DNA from: Flavobacteriaceae bacterium
GTDB taxonomy: Bacteria; Bacteroidota; Bacteroidia; Flavobacteriales; Flavobacteriaceae
Reading direction: 5' to 3'
DNA length: 36,139 bases
Assembly: GCA_947452415.1 (NCBI GenBank)
Contig: CANGCT010000020.1
Location: forward strand, 1-36,139
Made by a program: the position numbers and the translations under genes. The notes beneath the pieces were generated by a model that had not been told where the DNA came from, made no database searches, and worked only from the letters and a program-made list of their open reading frames with translations. Within the stretch, counting starts at the first letter, position 1; every line of letters begins with the position of its first letter. This document shows, one piece after another, positions 28,689 through 36,139 of the stretch.

Positions 28689-29219
28689 TTACTTTATACT
28701 AAATAAACCCTCTGGTTTATTTGGAATTTGCTCAAAACGTTCAACACATTCTTTAATAATGTCTTGTGCTTCTTTTAAATCTCCCCAGCCTCCAACATCT
28801 ACAATTTTATTTTCAAGATCTTTATATACTTGAAAAAAATGTTCGATTTCTTTTAATAAATGGGGATTAATATCGGATAAATTTTCTAATGAATTCCAGA
28901 TGGGATCGGAAACGGGAACACAGATTATTTTATCGTCAGGGCCTTTATCGTCTGCCATATGAAAAACCCCAATAGGCTTTACTTCCATTACACATCCGGG
29001 AAATGTTGGTTCATTTACTAATACCAATACGTCTAATGGGTCGCCGTCAAGAGCTAAAGTTTCTGGAATAAAGCCATAATCGGCTGGATACATCATGGAG
29101 GAGAATAACATTCTATCGAAACGCATGCGTTTTATTTCGAAATCGTATTCGTATTTATTTCTACTTCCTCTTGGTATTTCGATTAATACATCGAAAGATT
29201 TAAGTTTTGCTGCGATCAT
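28689..29219 (-). CDS. ppa: Inorganic pyrophosphatase (soluble, family I)
   Basis: IEIPRGSRNKYEYD, YPADYGFIPETLALDGDPLDVLVL signature. Confidence 0.96.
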   Translation of the reverse strand: MIAAKLKSFDVLIEIPRGSRNKYEYDFEIKRMRFDRMLFSSMMYPADYGFIPETLALDGDPLDVLVLVNEPTFPGCVMEVKPIGVFHMADDKGPDDKIICVPVSDPIWNSLENLSDINPHLLKEIEHFFQVYKDLENKIVDVGGWGDLKEAQDIIKECVERFEQIPNKPEGLFSIK

Positions 29220-29319
29220 TTTATTATATGTTTGTTTGTACCTGCAAAAATAAACTATACTTAAGTATTTTGCAGGAAAAAACCGCTTAGGAATTCCTAA
29301 TAATTCGCACTAAAAAAAA

Positions 29320-29925
29320 TCAATCTTGTTTTTTTATTGCTCTTTTTTTTAATAGATAATAATGCCAAAGTAAAAATGAGGCAAAAGTTCGGTGTGGACT
29401 CCAAGAATTAGTGAAGTTTTGAAGCTCTGATTTATCGTTTATTTGATATAATTCTTTCATAGTGTTTACAATTGCAATGTCGCCAAGGGGAATGATATCG
29501 GGGGCTTGCAAACAAAACATTAAATAAACTTCAATACTCCAGTTGCCAACTCCTTTAATTGTTATGAGTTCTTTTCGGATTTGGGCTTCGGATTTGGAAG
29601 TAAAAGTTGCAAAATCTATTTCATTGGAAATTACTTTGGAAGCTAAATCTTTTAGATAACTACTTTTTTGACGGGAAACTCCGCAATTCCGCAATTCCTC
29701 ATCCGTTGCTTTAAGTAGTATTTCGGGAGTAATAGATTTAAAATAATTTTCTATTTTTAGAAAGCACGCTTTTGCAGAAGCAATAGAAACTTGCTGTTCA
29801 AGAATAATATGACACATAGAAGCAAAACCTTCTTCGCGCTTTTGGATTATTGGATGTCTGAAATTCTCTAAAATGTATTTTAGTGTTTGGTCTTTAGAAC
29901 TTAAATAGTTGATTGCTTCTTGCAT
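29320..29925 (-). CDS. DNA-3-methyladenine glycosylase (HhH-GPD/AlkA-like)
   Basis: IILEQQVSIASAKACFLKI, LITIKGVGNWSIEVYLMFCLQAPDIIPLGDIA. Confidence 0.88.
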   Translation of the reverse strand: MQEAINYLSSKDQTLKYILENFRHPIIQKREEGFASMCHIILEQQVSIASAKACFLKIENYFKSITPEILLKATDEELRNCGVSRQKSSYLKDLASKVISNEIDFATFTSKSEAQIRKELITIKGVGNWSIEVYLMFCLQAPDIIPLGDIAIVNTMKELYQINDKSELQNFTNSWSPHRTFASFLLWHYYLLKKRAIKKQD

Positions 29926-29934
29926 AGTTTTTAT

Positions 29935-30068
29935 TTAGCCCAGATAGGAATGAAAAGCCCGGAACTTTGAAAAGTAGTTTTTCTTGGCATAAAAAAGCGA
30001 CCAAAGGAAGCTCTTTTTAGGCTATAGAAAAACACTTTTCAAAGTGAGGACTTGTAATGAATAGCTGG
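29935..30068. ncRNA. Copy C of dispersed hairpin element (extended stem)
   Basis: TTAGCCCAGATAGGAATGAAAAGCCCGGAACTTTGAAAAGTAGTTTTTCT...AGAAAAACACTTTTCAAAGTGAGGACTTGTAATGAATAGCTGG. Confidence 0.5.
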
Positions 30069-30102
30069 AATAGCTTCTGATTGCTTCGAAAGTTTGCAAT
30101 GA

Positions 30103-32589
30103 CTAGAAGTAAAACCCAAATTCTCCTTTAATGGTAAAATTATTGGTTCCTGGAACGTCTCTGTAATTCCCTCTAAAACTGGCATCGATTCTAAAAACTT
30201 TAAAGATATTTCCAATACCAACGCTGTATTCCCAATAGGGAGTTGTTGGTGCTTTGTAGATTAATCCAGAAGCATTTAGCAATTTATTTTCGTTAGAAAT
30301 ATCGCCATAAACGGTTCTTGCACCAATAATTTCTCTCCAATTTAGTTTTTTCATAATTGGGATTCTTGAGAACAATCGGCCTTGAAAATTGTGCTCCCAC
30401 TGCAAAGTGGCATATCTATCGGATACAAATTCGTAGAAATTTAAGTTGCTAAAGGTATTTCCGATAACAAAATAAGTTTGATTACCCGGAATTACACTCA
30501 TTAACCCTAACGGGACTTGCCCAAAAGTCTTACCTAATTCCATGGTAAGATTAGTTCTTCCTAGCGGCCCAATTAATATTGGTTGCTTGTAATATAATTG
30601 TAGCCTGCTATAATCAAAATCACTATGCATCAACCCTTTAAATCCTTGGCTATAATTGACGAAAATCCTACTATATGGGTTATCTACAATGGATCGTTCT
30701 ACTCCATAGCCTGAAGTCTTTTTATTTGGGGTATATTCTACTTGAAGATTTACTTCTGATTGTTTTACCAAACTTTTGGTAGTGGTGTACGTATCGTCTG
30801 CATAATAATCTAAGCTAAATGTAGACGATGCCGATTCTAAAGTTCTATAAGAAAATCCTGTTTCGAAAGTTAAATTTTTCACAGGTTCAATTTCAATGGA
30901 AGCAGTAGATAAATTGATGTTGGTTAATTTCCCGTTATTACCTGAACTAAACACACTAGACGAAGCATAACTTCTACCTAGAACATCACTAGTTGTGGTT
31001 AAACTTGCCCCTATTTGTTCAATATCTCTTCGGTTTCCTACCGAAATAATAATTCGGTTTTTGGTATCAATCATCCATTTTCCAGACAAACCATATTTGA
31101 ATTTATTATCTTGAAATCCGTAAGCAGTATATCCTTGTAAACGCCATTTATCGTTGTGTCCAAAGTAGGTTCTACCCCCTACCCTCAAACGCCAACCTTC
31201 TACAACATTGTATCCAAAAGTGGAAAAAATAGGGCCGTAATCAAAATTATGATAATTAATATATCCGCTACCCAATATGGTAACGAAATTATACATTTGC
31301 TTGAACTTCTTAATAGTTTTAAGTGTGTCCAGCATTTTATATACTCCAACCTCATCTTTGTTTAGTTTTTCAAAACGATGTTTTTCCCAATAGTCATTGT
31401 CTTTTGTAAATACGGCGTTGTCTACAAAATTCACTTCTTCTTTATAAAATTTCTCAGGCTTGGTTTCATTAAATTTATGATTTCTAAACAAAGTGGTTCG
31501 TTTTCCATAAACGCCTTTGGATTCTTCTTTTTTGTTCAAAGCAAAATCGGACATCATGTAATCTCGAGTTAACAGAAAAACCGAGTCGTTTTGTAAATCA
31601 AATTCTTGTTCAATATAAATATCTTTCACCCAGTTAATATTGGCACTTTTAGAAACTGCCATGTTAATTGTTTTGATAGCAAAAGTGGAATCATTAACCC
31701 AAAAGTCGCCTTTAAAGGTCAATTCGTTTTTTCTTCTTGGATAAAAATCAATATTGTAACACCATTTATTATCTACAAAAGCACTATCGCGAAGCACATA
31801 ATTATAGACATCAATTCCGGTTGTTGAAAGGGGACTAGTAAAACTTTTATCAAAAAAGGTTAAGTGATTGTTGTAAATATTGTAGTCATTATACAAATCT
31901 TTCATGAACGTATTGACGCCTTCCCCATTACTCAATCCTGAATTTTTATTGGCTTTAAGAATTTCTTTTTCTTTATTTATTTTATTATCACCATACACAT
32001 CATACAATGATTCGTTTATGAAAATAGGTAAATAGGTTTTTCCGGTAACCTTAGATGTATCCATTTTATTAAAAACAAATTCCATTCCTTTAAACACTTT
32101 GCTTTTCATGAAAGCACTATCGATGGTATTTAAATCAAATTCTATTTTTTCGTATTTTTCATATTGGTATTGGTTAAAAATTCGCAAGCCATTTTTTCTT
32201 TTACGCTCCCAAATTTTTCTAAGTATTGCTAGTGCTGGGTTGTTTTTTTTAGATGTCTTTCCTTTAAAGATTACCACTTCCTGCAACGTGATTTCACCAT
32301 CTAAAACTACTTTCATATTGTACGTTACTGCTTTTGCAAGAGAAACGTCCTTAGTAGTGTAGCCAACAAATGCAATAGCAATTGCAGTATAGGTTTTAGA
32401 AGATTCCAAATAAAATTTTCCGTTTTCATCACTTACCGTTCCTTCATTGGATCCTTTAAAAACTATATTGGCATACGAAATGGGTTGGTTTTTTTTATCA
32501 ACAACAACCCCACCTACTTTGGTTTGTGCAGAAATGATAGTTGTAAAACAGAAAATAAATAAAATGGGAAATACTAATTTTTTCAACAT
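30103..32589 (-). CDS. DUF5686 / carboxypeptidase-like regulatory domain outer-membrane protein
   Basis: Signal peptide; KVGGVVVDKKNQPISYANIVFKGSNEGTVSDENGKFYL; long DUF5686-like beta-barrel region ending in aromatic Phe. Confidence 0.85.
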   Translation of the reverse strand: MLKKLVFPILFIFCFTTIISAQTKVGGVVVDKKNQPISYANIVFKGSNEGTVSDENGKFYLESSKTYTAIAIAFVGYTTKDVSLAKAVTYNMKVVLDGEITLQEVVIFKGKTSKKNNPALAILRKIWERKRKNGLRIFNQYQYEKYEKIEFDLNTIDSAFMKSKVFKGMEFVFNKMDTSKVTGKTYLPIFINESLYDVYGDNKINKEKEILKANKNSGLSNGEGVNTFMKDLYNDYNIYNNHLTFFDKSFTSPLSTTGIDVYNYVLRDSAFVDNKWCYNIDFYPRRKNELTFKGDFWVNDSTFAIKTINMAVSKSANINWVKDIYIEQEFDLQNDSVFLLTRDYMMSDFALNKKEESKGVYGKRTTLFRNHKFNETKPEKFYKEEVNFVDNAVFTKDNDYWEKHRFEKLNKDEVGVYKMLDTLKTIKKFKQMYNFVTILGSGYINYHNFDYGPIFSTFGYNVVEGWRLRVGGRTYFGHNDKWRLQGYTAYGFQDNKFKYGLSGKWMIDTKNRIIISVGNRRDIEQIGASLTTTSDVLGRSYASSSVFSSGNNGKLTNINLSTASIEIEPVKNLTFETGFSYRTLESASSTFSLDYYADDTYTTTKSLVKQSEVNLQVEYTPNKKTSGYGVERSIVDNPYSRIFVNYSQGFKGLMHSDFDYSRLQLYYKQPILIGPLGRTNLTMELGKTFGQVPLGLMSVIPGNQTYFVIGNTFSNLNFYEFVSDRYATLQWEHNFQGRLFSRIPIMKKLNWREIIGARTVYGDISNENKLLNASGLIYKAPTTPYWEYSVGIGNIFKVFRIDASFRGNYRDVPGTNNFTIKGEFGFYF

Positions 32590-32618
32590 GCGTAATCAAA
32601 ATTAAATTTTAAAAAAAA

Positions 32619-32650
32619 AAGCTTCATCTGGATTTCTCCGATGAAGCTTC
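32619..32650 (-). terminator. Intrinsic terminator downstream of pdhB-like gene
   Basis: aagcttcatc-tggatttctcc-gatgaagctt hairpin followed by A/T tract. Confidence 0.85.
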
Positions 32651-32668
32651 AAATATAATAGATAATTA

Positions 32669-33646
32669 TTATTTGTACATAACTTTTTTGACAGCTTTAA
32701 CAACATCGGATGCATTTGGCAACCATTCTTTCAATAAAGTTGGAGAATAAGGCGCAGGTGTATCGGCAGTGGTGATTCTTTGCACTGGAGCATCTAGAAA
32801 ATCAAATGCCTTATCTTGAACCATATAAGTAATTTCGGATGCTACACTTGCAAAAGGCCAAGCTTCTTCAAGAACTACCAAACGGTTTGTTTTTTTTACC
32901 GAATTGATGATTGTATCATAATCTAACGGACGTACGGTTCTTAAATCGATAATTTCACAAGAAATTCCTTCTTTGGTCAATTCATTGGCAGCGATATGAG
33001 CCTCTTTAATAATTTTACCAAAAGAAACAATAGTTACATCCGTTCCTGCTCTTTTAATATCGGCAACACCTAATGGAATTACATATTCACCTTCTGGAAC
33101 TTCTCCTTTATCCCCATACATTTGCTCACTTTCCATGAAAATAACTGGATCGTTGTCACGAATAGCTGCTTTCAACAAACCTTTGGCATCATAAACTGTT
33201 GATGGAACAACAACTTTTAGACCTGGAGTGTTAGCAAACCAATTTTCAAATGCTTGCGAGTGGGTAGCTCCTAATTGTCCTGCAGAAGCAGTTGGTCCTC
33301 GAAAAACCATTGGCATTGGAAATTGTCCGGCCGACATTTGGCGCATTTTAGCAGCATTGTTAATTATTTGATCAATACCTACTAACGAGAAATTGAACGT
33401 CATATATTCTACAATAGGACGACAACCATTCATTGCTGAACCTACTGCAATTCCGGCGAAACCTAATTCTGCAATTGGAGTATCAATAACACGTTTTGGC
33501 CCGAATTCGTCCAACATACCTTTAGATGCTTTGTAAGCGCCATTGTATTCGGCAACTTCCTCACCCATTAAATATACTGATTCATCGCGACGCATTTCTT
33601 CACTCATTGCCTCACAAATTGCTTCTCTAAACTGTATCGTTCTCAT
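32669..33646 (-). CDS. Pyruvate dehydrogenase E1 component, beta subunit
   Basis: MRTIQFREAICEAMSEEMRRDESVYLMGEEVAEYNGAYKASKGMLDEFGPKRVIDTPIAELGFAGIAVGSAM; start moved to MRTIQ. Confidence 0.94.
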   Translation of the reverse strand: MRTIQFREAICEAMSEEMRRDESVYLMGEEVAEYNGAYKASKGMLDEFGPKRVIDTPIAELGFAGIAVGSAMNGCRPIVEYMTFNFSLVGIDQIINNAAKMRQMSAGQFPMPMVFRGPTASAGQLGATHSQAFENWFANTPGLKVVVPSTVYDAKGLLKAAIRDNDPVIFMESEQMYGDKGEVPEGEYVIPLGVADIKRAGTDVTIVSFGKIIKEAHIAANELTKEGISCEIIDLRTVRPLDYDTIINSVKKTNRLVVLEEAWPFASVASEITYMVQDKAFDFLDAPVQRITTADTPAPYSPTLLKEWLPNASDVVKAVKKVMYK

Positions 33647-34880
33647 ATAAAAAATTTTCTTTAAATCAAATTTGGATAGCAAAAGTAAAAATTAAAAATG
33701 ATAAAAGTATTTTTTGAATGCTTTTTATAAATTGTTTTATCAAAAAAAGAGAATTGTTTTTAACGAAAACGATGTAATTAATTAAATGAAGTCTTTTTCG
33801 CTTTTTTAAATCCTCTTTTTTACCTCCTCGGTAGTTGGATTTAAATAATTATAACCCGCTGGATGTAATTCAATTTATTTTACTTTTTTACCACAAAGAT
33901 TCATAGTTTTTCAAAAAAACAAGAGGCGTTTCACTTATTTAAAGATAATCATAGCTATGCGACTCGAGACCGAAGGTGGAACTTGTGAAGAATACCATAA
34001 ATTGGGATTATTCAATATTTTTTTCTTTGATTCTATGTGGTTAATTATATTAATTTATACTTATTTGAACTTTTTATTATTTGCACTCAACGAGTTAGTT
34101 TGGTTTTTTAGATTATTTTTATTTGACTTAAACAATTGCTACTAGTCTATATTGACAGGGAGTTTTATTTTAGGTTTAATCGCACCTCTACCCTTATATT
34201 GCTTACTACTTCGAAAAGACAGTAGAGGGAGAAAGAATGGATTTTTTTGTATAATTATTGCTTTACATTTTTAAAATTATCACTACTTTTTTGAGCCTTT
34301 TTAATATCAGAAAACTAATAAAAAATATTTCAATAATTATGGTATAAAATGTTCTCGCAAAGTCGCAGAGTAGCAAAATATTTCTATTTCATACTTTGTT
34401 TTTAAGTCTTTATGTAAAAAAATTGTTTTGCATCAATAAATATTGTAAACGAAGAATAATGTAAAAAAATAAATCGTTTTGGTAATAAATCTTATATCTG
34501 AAACCCTATAATCGTATTGATTATTTTTCTTTTTTTTTACAATTAATAGATATTTTTGGGGAGATAAATATATTGTTTTACTATGTATTCTTTAAGATTG
34601 ATAATAAACCCCGAAAAATCAATTTTAAAATTACAATTCGATTTTAGAATTTTTATACCTACCTAAAAGATTTTAAAATACAACTAAAATATAATTTTAG
34701 AAAAATTAAGCAGCATAGAAATAATTGGCTTAACCTACAGTTATTTGAAGCGTTTTTTAAATCAATTCCCGTTTTTTTAGTCATAAGCTATTTAAAATTA
34801 TGTCTAAATAATTAGAATTGACATTTAGACATCTTTAAATTATTGATCTAATTTATTTTAGAAAGTTACCAATTTATTGT

Positions 34881-34911
34881 TAAATATGAAACATTCTAAA
34901 TATGAAACATC
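34881..34911 (+). repeat. 15/16-bp tandem duplication spanning the start codon of the secreted repeat protein
   Basis: taaatatgaaacattc / taaatatgaaacatcc; ATG at 34886 and 34902. Confidence 0.85.
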
Positions 34912-35991
34912 CTTGGTTGGTTTTATTGTTAACTGTACTTACAGTTAATTTAGTTAGTTCTCAAGATATTCTTTGGGAGAAAAGTTATGGCGGTAAACAA
35001 GCCGATTATCTTACGGATGCCATTCCTACTGCGGATTATGGATTTATCTTGGGAGGAAGTTCTTTAACGCCTAATAGAGATAACCCTTTAAGTAAGGGGA
35101 ATTATGACTATTGCATTTGGAAAGTAAAAGAAAACGGAGATATAGAATGGCAAAAAAGTTATGGTGGAAGCGATAATGATATGCTGTATAGCATTAAAGC
35201 AACCAAAGATGGTGGGTTTCTACTTGCAGGTATTTCAAACTCCTCTATTGGCGGACAAAAAAAAGACAATCGAATAGGGCAAAATGATATTTGGATATTG
35301 AAATTGGATGCTCGTGGTACTGAAATGTGGCAAAAAACATTGGGTGGATTATCAGAAGAGCAACTTGCCACTATAATCATCACAAAAGATAATGGATTTT
35401 TAATAGGTGCTAGTTCGGAGTCGGATGTTTGTAATTATAAAACATCTGAAACTAATAAAAATACCATTTATAAGAATGCAGATAGTAATGGTAGTTTAGA
35501 CTATTGGCTTGTAAAATTGAATTATAAAGGCGAATTGGAATGGCAAAAAACTATTGGTGGTACTTATTTAGATCAACTTCGAAGTGTTGTAACCACATTT
35601 GATGGAGGCTTTTTTGTAGGCGGTGTTTCTAATTCGGATAGTAATACCTTTAAAAGTAAAGACTGTAACGGACAAACCGATTTTTGGTATATGAAACTTA
35701 ATAGTAAAGGAGAAATTCTTTGGGAAACCACTTATGGAGGTGCTGGCGATGAAAATCTATATACGGTATTGGAAACCAAAGAGCACCAACTACTAGTAGC
35801 TGGAAATAGTAATAGCCTTAGTTTGCCAAATGGAACAACAACCGAAGGGTCGGATTATTTAGTTATGAAATTAGATACTGATGGCACGTTGCTGTGGGAA
35901 AAAACCTTTAGCAATAGTGACCAAGACGTGCTGACAAATGTGGTGCAAAATGAAGATGGGAGTTTGTTATTGTGTGGTTATAGCCCTCTAG
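34902..35991 (+). pseudogene. Secreted repeat/beta-propeller-like protein, 3' end apparently interrupted by insertion sequence
   Basis: Signal peptide; recurrent WxKxYGG..D...I..T.DGGF.LGG.S units; reading frame runs into the IS-like repeats and stops at 36059. Confidence 0.7.
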
Positions 35992-36139
35992 TGGAAAATC
36001 CGGTCAAATTGACCACCACTTTCCAGTCTAAATTGACCACCATTTCCGGAGCAAACTGACCACCACTTTCCAGTTTAAATTGACCACCTAATTTTGGGGG
36101 TAAATTGACAATAAAAAACTATTCACTTTTTTCATGTTG
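35992..36139. mobile_element. Probable terminal region of an IS21-family-like insertion sequence (multiple terminal repeats), continues off the right edge
   Basis: About 24-bp units AAATTGACCACCACTTTCCAGTCT / AAATTGACCACCATTTCCGGAGC / AAACTGACCACCACTTTCCAGTTT / AAATTGACCACCTAATTTTGGGGGT, then AAATTGACA; interrupts a host ORF. Confidence 0.6.

Noticed and set aside
33957-34145. 62-aa + strand ORF in the gene-poor block
   Set aside because: No recognisable domain, hydrophobic low-complexity composition and no clear ribosome-binding or promoter context
36006-36110. About 24-bp direct repeats as a possible CRISPR array
   Set aside because: Units are directly adjacent with no unique spacers and they interrupt a host ORF; better explained by IS21-type terminal repeats
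1-36139. tRNA/rRNA genes, prophage or classical defence system
   Set aside because: No cloverleaf, rRNA-like segment, phage structural gene or recognisable defence gene was seen on either strand

Overview
This is an AT-rich Bacteroidota chromosomal window, probably Flavobacteriaceae (Flavobacterium-like) by family content. It is mostly housekeeping genes: bS21, acyl-CoA dehydrogenase, a CBS-domain cysteine/cystathionine synthase, RNase HII, LipB, deoxynucleoside kinase, LysRS, soluble and membrane pyrophosphatases, an AlkA-like glycosylase and the PDH E1 beta subunit. A SusC/SusD pair and several outer-membrane proteins are also present. The accessory-looking parts are: (i) 15.8-24.1 kb, with a GLPGLI protein plus TonB-type outer-membrane protein, then a probable copper-handling locus (small C..CCGKC protein, MbnP-like lipoprotein, MbnH/MauG-like di-heme protein, Cys-motif outer-membrane protein); (ii) the gene-poor 33.7-34.9 kb stretch; (iii) the right edge, where a secreted repeat protein is truncated by an array of about 24-bp repeats that looks like an IS21-family end. 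The non-coding observations I rate highest are a three-copy covarying hairpin element located 35-50 bp after minus-strand stop codons, 7-bp-phased stop-codon arrays at gene 3' ends, and a strong Shine-Dalgarno in front of rpsU in a lineage that normally does not use SDs. All calls come from reading sequence and translations by eye; no searches were run.
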